Below, piece by piece: positions 24,334-31,635 of a DNA stretch of 64,000 nt. This DNA is from a bacterium (GTDB lineage: Bacteria; Chloroflexota; Dehalococcoidia; Tepidiformales; Tepidiformaceae). The position numbers and the translations under genes were made by a program. The stretch covers positions 124,001-188,000 of the forward strand of contig QEVS01000004.1 of the NCBI GenBank assembly GCA_003577245.1. The letters run 5' to 3'. Position 1 is the first letter of the stretch, and every line of letters begins with the position of its first letter. The notes beneath the pieces were generated by a model, which saw nothing but the letters and a program-made list of their open reading frames with translations, was not told the origin of the DNA and did no database searches.

Positions 24334-24413
24334 GGTGGAAGGCCCTGGAACCTGCGAAGCCGCCATGATACCAGAGCCCCCCTACCGGCCAAGAACGGGA
24401 GGGCCGTCGCGGG

Positions 24414-25118
24414 CTAGGGCCGGAACTCCTCCCGCGCCTTCAGCCGGTTCGTGTATTCGCTCCCCGGCGTGAGCAGCTCTTCTGCGAGCACGTAGGCCGA
24501 CAGCAGCCGGGTCATCAGCCAACGCCCCTCTTCATACGACCAGCTTGAGGCGAACGCCGCCCGCACCGGACCCTGCCCGTTCGGGCGCCCCGGCTGCTCC
24601 ACCATCGCGGTGAAGATGATGACGTAGTTGCCCGGCTCCGCGTTAAGCGAGTGCACGCGGAGCGCGCCCGAACCGAACCTGTCGCTTGCCCGCGCATCGG
24701 CCGTGGTGACGAGCATCTTCAGCTGGCTGATTGTGTCTTCCACGGGTGAGATTGCGCCTTCGGAACGCCAGTTCGCGGTCTCAAAGCCTTTGAACCGCTC
24801 ACCCACGGCCTTGCAGGCAGGACCACCCGCGCCCTGCGGGTTCACATCGGCGGCGGTGCAGACCACGTCTACGGTCTTCATGCGCAGGTCGAAGAAGGCC
24901 ACATCGCCGCTGCCGAGGGCGGTGTTCACCCGCGCGGAGAGCCAGCGCAGCCCTTCGGCCCCGGCTTTCTCGGCACCGGCTGCTGCCGGTGGCGTTGTTG
25001 TAGCGGCCACCGTGGCGGACGCGGGAGCGGGTGTGCTGTCGTCAGAGTCGCAGGCCGCGCCCAGGAGCAGGGCTGCGCCGAACGCGGCGATGAATGGCAG
25101 GAGAAGATGAGCACGCAT
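24414..25118 (-). CDS. Lipoprotein of unknown function
   Basis: A 234-residue protein with lipobox LLLGAAC (Cys 23) at the end of a signal peptide, followed by a Thr/Ala/Pro-rich linker (24-55) and a folded domain. The domain has a predicted helix at the start (EGLRWLSARVNTAL), a Cys pair (VVCTAADV, PACKAV) and a beta-rich second half (YVIIFTAMVEQ). It is probably on the outer membrane surface of a monoderm-like or diderm envelope. The ATG at 25118 is chosen because it begins the signal. No known family. It lies 80 bases downstream of thrB in the genome order but is its own unit. Confidence 0.7.
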   Translation of the reverse strand: MRAHLLLPFIAAFGAALLLGAACDSDDSTPAPASATVAATTTPPAAAGAEKAGAEGLRWLSARVNTALGSGDVAFFDLRMKTVDVVCTAADVNPQGAGGPACKAVGERFKGFETANWRSEGAISPVEDTISQLKMLVTTADARASDRFGSGALRVHSLNAEPGNYVIIFTAMVEQPGRPNGQGPVRAAFASSWSYEEGRWLMTRLLSAYVLAEELLTPGSEYTNRLKAREEFRP

Positions 25119-25213
25119 GGTTGCCGGGGGTTCCCTCATGGGCACGATGATCAAGGATTGCACTACCCAAGACGCCACTCGCAACGTGAAGGTTCCCCGG
25201 CGCCCGGTGATCC

Positions 25214-26182
25214 TTATGGCGTCATTACCACCCGCCCGAACGCCTGGCGGCTTTCAATGTGGCGATGCGCTTCGGCCGCCTGCGAAAGCGGGAACACGCG
25301 GTCGATCACCACCTTCAGTTCACCCCGCGCGATGCCGGCAAGGATCTCCTCGATCACTCGCCGCGTACGCTCGGGCTGTGCCACCATTTCGGCGCCGAGG
25401 TAGACGCCCGTGATGGAAGCGTTCTTCTGCATGATTGGGGCAACATCGGGGACGACTCCTTCGCGGCCTGCGCGCCCAACCCAGCTGATGCGGCCCCGGT
25501 AGGCGAGTGCCGCCACGCTCCCTTCGAGCGTGCGCCCCCCCACGGAGTCGACCACCAGGTCCGCACCACGGCCGCCGGTAAAGCTCATCACCTTGCCCAC
25601 CCAGCCGGACGCCGTGTAATCGATGCCGTGGTCCATGCCATACGGCTTCAACCTCTCCAATCGCTCCGCGCTCGACGCCGTGGCCAGCACGGTAGCGCCG
25701 GCGCGCTTCGCGAGCTGGATGGCCGCCAGCCCGACGCCGCCCGCTCCCGCCTGTACCAGCACCGTCTCACCCTTCTGCAGGTGTCCGAATTCGAAGAGGC
25801 AGTCGTGCGCCGTGGCCCACTCGACGGGTACGCACGCGGCCTCCTGGATGTCCATGCCATCGGGGACAAGGAACGCCGCCGCGGCCGGCACCGAAACCAG
25901 CTCAGCGTGCGAGCCGAAGCCCATCGTCGCCACCACGCGCTGCCCGGGGCGGAGGTGAGTGACGCGCTCGCCCGCCTCTCTCACGGTGCCGGCTGCCTGG
26001 TAGCCCACGATGTGGGGGGTGTGCGCCATCACGCCGCCCTGGCGGTGGAGCGTATCGCCTCCCTGGATGCCTATGGCTTCCACCTGGATGATGACCCCGC
26101 CGGGGTGGCAAACGGGATCGGGCACATCTTCGTAGCGGAACACCTCGGGACCACCCGTCTGGTAGTAGACAGCCGCTTTCAT
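25214..26182 (-). CDS. Quinone oxidoreductase, zeta-crystallin-like MDR family
   Basis: A 322-residue medium-chain dehydrogenase/reductase. The NADPH-binding VQAGAGGVGLAAIQLAKRAG and the catalytic-domain segments GIQGGDTLHRQG, GYQAAGTVREAG and VPVEWATAHDCL are clear. It lacks the structural-zinc cysteines, so it belongs to the zinc-free quinone/enone reductase branch that reduces quinones or enones with NADPH. Start at 26182 follows AGGAGGT; the frame is open further upstream but those starts lack a ribosome site. It stands alone. Confidence 0.92.
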   Translation of the reverse strand: MKAAVYYQTGGPEVFRYEDVPDPVCHPGGVIIQVEAIGIQGGDTLHRQGGVMAHTPHIVGYQAAGTVREAGERVTHLRPGQRVVATMGFGSHAELVSVPAAAAFLVPDGMDIQEAACVPVEWATAHDCLFEFGHLQKGETVLVQAGAGGVGLAAIQLAKRAGATVLATASSAERLERLKPYGMDHGIDYTASGWVGKVMSFTGGRGADLVVDSVGGRTLEGSVAALAYRGRISWVGRAGREGVVPDVAPIMQKNASITGVYLGAEMVAQPERTRRVIEEILAGIARGELKVVIDRVFPLSQAAEAHRHIESRQAFGRVVMTP

Positions 26183-26266
26183 GGGGACCTCCTGTGAATG
26201 GCTCTCCAGTGTAGGCGCGCGGCCGAGGTCAGGGGCAAGCGAGCGGCGCCTGCGGCGGCAGCTAGG

Positions 26267-26289
26267 GGAGATGATTGACGAGCATCTCC
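26267..26289. other. Stem-loop in the 212-bp gap before the hydrolase 3' end
   Basis: GGAGATG (26267-26273) and CATCTCC (26283-26289) can form a 7-bp stem with a 9-base loop. It lies between the quinone reductase start and the lipoprotein hydrolase stop. Neither side has a U-rich tail, so it is not a convincing terminator. I see nothing else in this gap. Confidence 0.3.
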
Positions 26290-26394
26290 GTCGCCCTCTG
26301 ACGAGAGCAGCCGTGGTCGGCCGTGGCCGCACCATCCGGGGACCGGCGGCTGCGATGGGCAACGAGACAGGTCGGCGGCAGAGTCGCCGAGGCC

Positions 26395-27762
26395 CTACCT
26401 TGTGCCCGGGTCGCCCCGCCGAATCGGGTTGGTGAACTGCCGGCCGACATCGGTGAGATCGCCGAGCATGTCGTCGCCACCTGGCTTCTGCCCATCAACC
26501 ACCCACGACCTGAGATCCTTCCAGGCTGTGGTGAGTTCCGCGGCGGTAAACATACAGTGGCCTCCGTCGCGGATCGCACGCTGCACCAGGAGGTCACCCG
26601 CTCCCGCAGCCTCTACTCTTCGCCGAAACTCAGCCTCCTGACTGATGGGTACGTTCAGGTCGCCGGTATTGTGAAGGGAGAGCAGCGGCACCGTGATCCT
26701 GCCAGTTGATGGAACTGCATCGGGGTGATTGGTGGAGTTGCGTGCCGCCCGGTCGGCCTTCTTGCGCACAATGCCAGCGTTGAGCTGGTCAGGAGATAGA
26801 CCCAGACCTGGCTCGATCCCGTACACCGTGTGCTCATTGGAAGCCGCCAGAGTGGGCACCAGCTTCTCCTCGACATCCGACAGGATGTTTCGGAAAACGG
26901 TCGTAGCTGCCACGCCGGCGCCCTCGAGGAAGAACGGACGCGGCCCGCCTGTCAGCACCCGGATGACGCTGAGGAACTGGAGTCCCGCTGCAGAGGGGTT
27001 TTGGACCGAGCCAAGCGTGGCGACGATGGCCTCAAGCGACTCTCTAGCCTGTTCGCGGGACACGCCCGGTCCCCGGACCAGCTCCCTGCCGGAAACGAAT
27101 TCAGCGACCAGGGCCCAGGACGTCACATAGTCAACCTGCTCGATTCCGGTCATTACGCCACAAAGAGCGAGAGCACCATCAAACTCATGAGGGAAATACT
27201 CAAGCAAGAGGGTTATGACGTGCCCGCCCATCGACAAGCCAGCAATGTACGTCCGCTGCGGCTGGCCGACTTCCCGTTCGAAGAGCCGCTTCAACGCGAG
27301 TGTGTCGTCGGCACCGATGCCTGGCACGTACCCGTTTTCGCTGTAGCTGCTGGCGGCCCAGGCTGTCCCATCGGCGATGATCGCCCTGCGCAGGGCGAGC
27401 GGAGGGCTGTCGACCACCACTTCAGAGCCTGTACCAGCGTAGCCATGCGCCCAGAGCACGAGCTCGCCATTCCAACTTTCGGGCACTTCAATGCGGTAGA
27501 CGGAGCTCCCGAGTGTCCCGAACCGGGCCGTTGCGCCTGTCAGCGGGTCGAAGTCCGGTGCCCTGGCAGTTGTGGGAACTCCCGCCGACGTGCCGAGTTT
27601 CTTCGGGCCCGGGTCCGCCGCGGTCGCCGTTGCCTGCGGACTCACATCAGCAGTGACAGCCGTTGCAGATGGAGCGACCGTTTCCGGTCCGTTGCCACAG
27701 GCCGGAGCCGCAGCCCCGACAAGCGAAGCAGCGAGCAGGCACCCAAGCAGACTCCGGTTCAT
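26395..27762 (-). CDS. Secreted lipoprotein alpha/beta hydrolase
   Basis: A 455-residue protein with a signal and lipobox (LVGAAAPAC, about Cys 21), a Thr/Ala-rich linker, and an alpha/beta hydrolase domain. The nucleophile sits in GLSMGG. An Asp in the NTGDLNVP loop and the His in DGGHCMFT complete a plausible triad, and the HGYAGTGSE segment matches the oxyanion loop. It likely hydrolyses esters or peptides outside the cell membrane; the substrate is unknown. The ATG at 27762 begins the signal peptide; longer in-frame extensions read poorly. It is divergent from the hicB remnant. Confidence 0.85.
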   Translation of the reverse strand: MNRSLLGCLLAASLVGAAAPACGNGPETVAPSATAVTADVSPQATATAADPGPKKLGTSAGVPTTARAPDFDPLTGATARFGTLGSSVYRIEVPESWNGELVLWAHGYAGTGSEVVVDSPPLALRRAIIADGTAWAASSYSENGYVPGIGADDTLALKRLFEREVGQPQRTYIAGLSMGGHVITLLLEYFPHEFDGALALCGVMTGIEQVDYVTSWALVAEFVSGRELVRGPGVSREQARESLEAIVATLGSVQNPSAAGLQFLSVIRVLTGGPRPFFLEGAGVAATTVFRNILSDVEEKLVPTLAASNEHTVYGIEPGLGLSPDQLNAGIVRKKADRAARNSTNHPDAVPSTGRITVPLLSLHNTGDLNVPISQEAEFRRRVEAAGAGDLLVQRAIRDGGHCMFTAAELTTAWKDLRSWVVDGQKPGGDDMLGDLTDVGRQFTNPIRRGDPGTR

Positions 27763-27821
27763 GGCCAGCTGAGTATAACGAACGTCGGCGAAAGTGCCGG
27801 ACGGGGAGCAAGCCCAAGACC

Positions 27822-27932
27822 CGAGGCGCCGAAGCGCCCCGTGACACCGCTGAGGCGATCCGCGGCTACCTCGCCGCCATATCGGATACGCACCACGGTG
27901 GCGAGGTCCACAAGGTCGAAGGGGCGGCCTGA
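27822..27932 (+). pseudogene. HicB antitoxin remnant
   Basis: The frame ends DTAEAIRGYLAAISDTHHGG and then EVHKVEGAA before TGA. That aligns with the end of the intact HicB at 29.3 kb (NIADAIREYLAAVSETPRDG, then VIREVEV). Upstream, the bases no longer encode the first strands of HicB, and the pair's toxin is absent. So only about the last 36 codons of a third hicB remain. The surrounding 285-bp gap has no other feature. Confidence 0.65.
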
Positions 27933-28048
27933 CTCTGGATTCCAATCACTCGTATGGCCCCCATTGCAAAGCCACTTGACACCCTGCCTATACTTCCTTA
28001 CCCCGCCTGAGCAACTGGCGCCAGTGCGCCCGGAAGGAAGGACAAGAG

Positions 28049-28378
28049 ATGGCAATCCAGTACTCACGCTGGGAACGCCGCGACGGCGCGGACCGCGATG
28101 CCCTCGGCAAAGCTGCCCTCGCCGCGTGCCGCGCCGCCCGCACCGATGACAGCCGCACGCGCTTCTACTGGGCCTCGATGGACGAAATCGTCTTCCTCAC
28201 CGAGGCCCCGGAATTGCGCGACTTCTTCGCCGGCACGACTCCAGAGCTGGCGAGCGCCTTTTTCGCCTTTTCCGACCTCGCCCGGCGGACGGACTATCAG
28301 CTGTGGTCCGACGCCGGCCGGGGCGAGCAGACATACCGTGCCGCCCAGGAGGCGCAGCTGGCGGGCGCCCGCCGCTAA
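28049..28378 (+). CDS. Hypothetical protein, 109 residues
   Basis: A soluble protein with a good GGAAGGA ribosome site. It is mostly helical: LGKAALAACRAAR, then an acidic segment MDEIVFLTEAPELRDFF, then LARRTDYQLW and a C-terminal EQTYRAAQEAQLAGARR. No cysteine or metal motif and no membrane segment. I do not recognise the family. It sits between the hicB remnant and the vapBC module, so it may be part of the same variable patch, but codon use looks like the host's. A -10-like TATACT lies about 60 bases upstream. Confidence 0.6.
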   Translation: MAIQYSRWERRDGADRDALGKAALAACRAARTDDSRTRFYWASMDEIVFLTEAPELRDFFAGTTPELASAFFAFSDLARRTDYQLWSDAGRGEQTYRAAQEAQLAGARR

Positions 28379-28417
28379 GGACGCCGCCCGGGTTCCGCTG
28401 TTGCCCCTGCGGTAGCG

Positions 28418-28810
28418 TTATCGAATCGCGCGGATTTCGACCGGCAGCCCGAGTGTTTCCCAGGAGCGGTCTGCCGTAAGAACTGGCAGGCGCAGCTGCA
28501 TGCCCAGCGCAAGACAGGCGCGATCGCCGAGAGAGAGACCCGCAGAGCGTGTGCTCGCCCGCAAGAGGCCGGCCGCATAAGCGAGGGCCTCGTCAAGCGG
28601 GTGCACAACAAGGTCCAGCGCCGCGAGACCAGAGCGGATGGAGGTTTCGCCGGCGCCCCGATCGACCAGCTTCGAAACGACTTCAGCGAAGTTGATCGAT
28701 GCCACGATGATGTCGCCGCTTCTCTCAACGGCGGATTCGACCAGGTCCATCCCGGACTCGGATTGCAGGTAGGCCAGGATCGCCGACGAATCCACCACGA
28801 CATCATTCAC
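28418..28810 (-). CDS. vapC: VapC-type PIN-domain toxin
   Basis: A 130-residue PIN ribonuclease. Acidic residues are in the expected order: D7 in VVVDSSAILAYL, E43 region in NFAEVVSKL, D near 95 in SLGDRACLALG, and D near 113 in LTADRSW. PIN toxins cut tRNA or rRNA with Mg. The gene begins eight bases inside the end of the antitoxin gene, the usual VapBC order. Confidence 0.92.
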   Translation of the reverse strand: MNDVVVDSSAILAYLQSESGMDLVESAVERSGDIIVASINFAEVVSKLVDRGAGETSIRSGLAALDLVVHPLDEALAYAAGLLRASTRSAGLSLGDRACLALGMQLRLPVLTADRSWETLGLPVEIRAIR

Positions 28811-29051
28811 CCTGACCCTGCTCCCTCCTCTCGGCGATCAGCTCATCGGCCATCGAAGCAGTGCCCTCCACGAAGGGGCGAAGGAGGTCACGAGCTTCGC
28901 GCCACCCATGTACCCGGCTTGCAACACGGATCTCTGAATCGACGAGGCTCAGGGTGAGCTGGTCGCCGACGCGCAACCCGAGGGCTCTGCGAAACGCCGC
29001 CGGAATGACAACCCTTCCACCTTCGGCAAGACGTGTCCTGACTGTCGTCAT
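28803..29051 (-). CDS. vapB: AbrB/MazE-type VapB antitoxin
   Basis: An 82-residue antitoxin. Residues 1-47 form a swapped-hairpin AbrB fold (TRLAEGGRVVIPAAFRRALG, LRVGDQLTLSLVDS), which binds DNA and usually represses the operon. The C-terminal helix region (ARDLLRPFVEGT ... AERREQ) should block the PIN active site. The 8-bp overlap with vapC indicates coupled translation. The promoter lies between 29052 and the 82-bp repeat A. Confidence 0.9.
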   Translation of the reverse strand: MTTVRTRLAEGGRVVIPAAFRRALGLRVGDQLTLSLVDSEIRVASRVHGWREARDLLRPFVEGTASMADELIAERREQGQGE

Positions 29052-29131
29052 CTGTCATATGCTCCGCAATTGCCATTCAGCGGCATCATGTCACTTGCCG
29101 TGGCCGATGGCAATGCTCGGGACGTTCCACC

Positions 29132-29213
29132 GCCGGGCCCACCCCTACCCCCTTGGCAGCCCCAGCCCCCGCGTGGCGATGATCCCGCGCTGCACTTCGC
29201 TCGTCCCCGCGGC
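29132..29213. repeat. Direct repeat A, outer copy: duplicated 3' end of an acyl-CoA dehydrogenase gene
   Basis: An 82-bp sequence identical to 29682-29763. On the minus strand it encodes the dehydrogenase C-terminus (GTSEVQRGIIATRGLGLP) and its stop, but no dehydrogenase gene continues. In frame the similarity reaches slightly past the perfect block (LGSIAAG in place of ATIAAG). It is therefore a gene-end fragment 44 bases before hicB. Confidence 0.95.
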
Positions 29214-29257
29214 AATGGAGCCCAATCTCCAGAACCTGCGGGTGTACACTGGAGCCG

Positions 29258-29467
29258 ATGCCGCAAGTCGTGCGCTACAAGGTTGTCCTGGTTCACTCCG
29301 AAGAGGGTGTGAGCGTGTCCTGCCCCGGGTTGCCCGGATGCTGGTCCCAAGGTGCCGACGAGCGCGAAGCCCTCGATAACATTGCCGACGCAATCCGCGA
29401 GTACCTTGCCGCAGTGTCGGAAACACCCCGTGATGGTGTGATTCGCGAAGTTGAAGTCACGGTCTGA
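29258..29467 (+). CDS. hicB: HicB-family antitoxin
   Basis: A 69-residue HicB with the short RNase H-like fold: RYKVVLVHSEEGVSVSCPGL, PGCWSQGADEREALDNIADA and IREYLAAVSET. There is no ribbon-helix-helix domain at the end. It precedes hicA, the reverse of the order at 22.4 kb. A -10-like TACACT lies about 12 bases before the ATG, so the message may be nearly leaderless. Confidence 0.92.
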   Translation: MPQVVRYKVVLVHSEEGVSVSCPGLPGCWSQGADEREALDNIADAIREYLAAVSETPRDGVIREVEVTV

Positions 29468-29469
29468 GC

Positions 29470-29682
29470 TTGCCACGAATCCCCGGCGTGAATCATCAGC
29501 GGGCGGTCGCAGCGCTGGAGCGGGCGGGCTTCCGCATCGTGCGCCAGGGCAAGCACATCGTGATGTCCGACGGCATGCGGTTCGTGACCATCCCGCGTCA
29601 CGACCCGGTGAACGCATTCACGATGGGCGGGATCGTCCGGGATGCCGGGCTCACGACGGAGCAGTTCAAGGCGCTCCTGTAG
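29470..29682 (+). CDS. hicA: HicA-family toxin
   Basis: A 70-residue YcfA/HicA toxin with the typical sequence pattern: IPGVNHQRAVAALERAGFRI, then VRQGKHIVMSDG with the catalytic histidine in GKH, then VTIPRHDPVNAFTMGGIVRD and an ending LTTEQFKALL. It starts at TTG two bases after hicB. Its TAG stop shares its last base with the first base of the inner copy of repeat A, so the module and the repeat are joined without a gap. Confidence 0.93.
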   Translation: MPRIPGVNHQRAVAALERAGFRIVRQGKHIVMSDGMRFVTIPRHDPVNAFTMGGIVRDAGLTTEQFKALL

Positions 29683-29763
29683 CCGGGCCCACCCCTACCC
29701 CCTTGGCAGCCCCAGCCCCCGCGTGGCGATGATCCCGCGCTGCACTTCGCTCGTCCCCGCGGC
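29682..29763. repeat. Direct repeat A, inner copy: native 3' end of the acyl-CoA dehydrogenase gene
   Basis: Identical over 82 bp to 29132-29213. It includes 13 bases downstream and the last codons of the dehydrogenase at 29695-30855. The two copies are 550 bp apart and enclose only hicBA and its leader. Confidence 0.95.
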
Positions 29764-30855
29764 GATAGTCGCCGCCACGGCGGTCATATATCCGGAGGCC
29801 AGGTCGATCACCTCGTGCTTCGATTCATCCCTTAGCTGGCCCAGCGCGCCGAGCAGGTGCATGCCCGTGAGGGCAATCCGCTGGCTCATTTCGCTGCCGA
29901 AGAGCTTGCTCGCGCTCGCCTCATGGTTGGGCACAAGGCCGCGCGCCTGCATGGTGGCCACCCGGTAGGCGAGGAACGTGCCCACGTTCACCTCCAGCGC
30001 GCGGTCGGCCAGCTCCTGGCGAATGCCCGGACGTTGCGAAACCAGCCACCGCCGCTCCTTCGCCGTGCGCACGAGCCTTTCGACGGACCTTCGCCCCCCG
30101 GCATACGCCTGGATGCCGCTCCGTTCGAAGTCCAGCGCCACCGCCATGTGGTACCAGCCGCGGTTCACTTCGCCCACCACCTGCGTCGCCGGGACGCGCA
30201 CGTCTTCGAAGAACACCTCGTTGAAGCCGTGGTGCCCGGCGATATTGATGAGCGGCCGCACGGTGACGCCGGGCGACTTGATGTTCACCGTGAACATGGT
30301 GATCCCCTTGTGCTTGGGGACGTCGGGGTCGGTGCGAGCGGCCAGCCAGCCCCAGTCGGCGAGGTGGCCGCCGCTCGTCCAGATCTTCTGGCCGTTGAGC
30401 ACGTAGTCGTCGCCATCGCGTTCGGCGCGAGTTTGGAGGGCGGCGAGGTCGGAGCCGGCGCCGGGCTCGCTATAGAGCGTGCACCACCAGTCATCGGCGC
30501 CGGTGATGCGGGGGATGAACCGCTGTTTCTGCTCTTCGGTGCCGTAGAGCATGAGGCTGGGCCCGACCCAGGCGATGCCCATGTTGCCCACGGGCGCGGC
30601 CGCGTAGGCCATCTCTTCGTTGTAGACCAGCTGGCGCATGTGGCTGGCGCCGCCCCCGCCGTATTCCCGGGGCCACGCCATGGCCAGCCAATCGCGGGCG
30701 GCGAGCTTCTTCTGGAAGCCCATCGTGTATTCGTATTCATCGTTGAGCGAAGCGAACTGGCGCGGCCGCTCGTCGATAGGCGGCAGCTCGGCGGCGATGA
30801 AGGCGCGCACCTCGCGCCGGAACTCCTCCACATCCGGTTCGTAGCGAAACTGCAT
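29695..30855 (-). CDS. Acyl-CoA dehydrogenase
   Basis: A 386-residue FAD-dependent dehydrogenase that makes an enoyl-CoA from an acyl-CoA. Segments: WPREYGGGGASHMRQLVYNE, YSEPGAGSDLAALQTRAERD (FAD and substrate loop), NGQKIWTSG, and the C-terminal TSEVQRGIIATRGLGLPRG that closes the FAD site. The lack of a clear middle-domain Glu position by eye leaves the subclass open. The frame extends upstream, but the ATG at 30855 follows GGAGGG. It is alone; its 3' end is duplicated beyond the hicBA module. Confidence 0.92.
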   Translation of the reverse strand: MQFRYEPDVEEFRREVRAFIAAELPPIDERPRQFASLNDEYEYTMGFQKKLAARDWLAMAWPREYGGGGASHMRQLVYNEEMAYAAAPVGNMGIAWVGPSLMLYGTEEQKQRFIPRITGADDWWCTLYSEPGAGSDLAALQTRAERDGDDYVLNGQKIWTSGGHLADWGWLAARTDPDVPKHKGITMFTVNIKSPGVTVRPLINIAGHHGFNEVFFEDVRVPATQVVGEVNRGWYHMAVALDFERSGIQAYAGGRRSVERLVRTAKERRWLVSQRPGIRQELADRALEVNVGTFLAYRVATMQARGLVPNHEASASKLFGSEMSQRIALTGMHLLGALGQLRDESKHEVIDLASGYMTAVAATIAAGTSEVQRGIIATRGLGLPRG

Positions 30856-30900
30856 TGGGGGCCCTCCGGGGCAGTGTGGTTCGTGTGCTCCGAAGTATAC

Positions 30901-30938
30901 GGGAGGAGGGAGGAGGGAGGAGGGAGGAGGGAGGAGGC
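30901..30938. repeat. Short tandem repeat of GGAGGAG
   Basis: About five consecutive 7-bp GGAGGAG units lie between the dehydrogenase start and the stop of the next gene. On the plus strand the runs of G could form a G-quadruplex, and on the minus strand they read CTCCTCC. The region is 45 bases upstream of the dehydrogenase ATG, so copy-number change could tune its expression. Confidence 0.8.
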
Positions 30939-31189
30939 TACGCGAGGCGGTACTTCTTGTTTCGCTTGCCCGGCTGAAGCGCCTCCACCGCGCCATCCAG
31001 TGTGAGGGCGACGAGCAGCGACCATGTGAAGTAGCCGTCGTATTCCGGAAGGTTGAGCGCGAACCCAGCCGCCTCCTCCAGTGCCCTTTGCCCGAGCCCA
31101 CTCCCATTGGGGCTGCACTCCGGCAGCGCCTGCATCGTCTCGAGGAGATGCCGCTTGCAGAGCTCAATGAGGGCTTGCCCGCTTGCCAT
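30938..31189 (-). CDS. Small winged-helix-like protein, unknown
   Basis: An 83-residue protein starting MASGQALIELCKRHL. Residues 25-80 read like a winged helix: ALEEAAGFALNL, then DGYFTWSLLVALTLDGAVEA, then a basic wing LQPGKRNKKYRLA. Similar small wHTH proteins are sometimes encoded near restriction-type genes, but I cannot name a family. It starts 20 bases from the divergent Trp-rich gene. GC content is normal here. Confidence 0.5.
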   Translation of the reverse strand: MASGQALIELCKRHLLETMQALPECSPNGSGLGQRALEEAAGFALNLPEYDGYFTWSLLVALTLDGAVEALQPGKRNKKYRLA

Positions 31190-31209
31190 GGCGGGAAGTA
31201 TACCTGGGC

Positions 31210-31635
31210 ATGCTTTCCTTGTCGGATGACCGGTGCCCCACCTGTCCACAAGACTGGGCGGATGGCCGCTGGGCCTGTTCACAAGATGCGGACTGGGTTG
31301 ACTCCAGTGGAAACGCCCCCTGGGGCGAAGGAGGCCCGCTCCGATACCTTGCTAGTGCCAACGCCGGCGAGTGCCGTTGGCTAGCCGATTCCGCTTTCGA
31401 AAATCTTCACACAGGTGCGTGGCGGGGACGGGTCGACGAAAACGGCTGGGAAGGCGCCCAGCCGACGAATGAAGAAGAACGTAGGTGGCGGATCGCAGCG
31501 CGAGACTTCTATGACCGGTTCACGCGCGGCGAACGATCCCTCACGGAAGGGCTCGTGGCCTATGGAAAGTGGGACTTGGGCCGGGAGCTGGCATGGAGGA
31601 GGGGATGGTGCCCGGGGGAGGACGCAGCCACCTAG
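31210..31635 (+). CDS. Trp-rich hypothetical protein
   Basis: A 141-residue frame (a longer start at 31183 adds nine residues) ending four bases inside the 3' end of the convergent GHKL gene. It has about 11 tryptophans, many charged residues and two N-terminal Cys (RCPTCPQDWADGRWACSQD) that might bind metal. A middle segment (EERRWRIAARDFYDRFTRGE) is helical. Codon use is ordinary. No family recognised. Its position beside the GHKL ATPase is the only clue. The opposite strand has no good frame here. Confidence 0.5.
   Translation: MLSLSDDRCPTCPQDWADGRWACSQDADWVDSSGNAPWGEGGPLRYLASANAGECRWLADSAFENLHTGAWRGRVDENGWEGAQPTNEEERRWRIAARDFYDRFTRGERSLTEGLVAYGKWDLGRELAWRRGWCPGEDAAT

Noticed and set aside
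29145-29426. Minus-strand frame ending like an acyl-CoA dehydrogenase
   Set aside because: Only the final 20 or so codons match; the rest is antisense to hicB. Treated as a duplicated gene end, not a gene.
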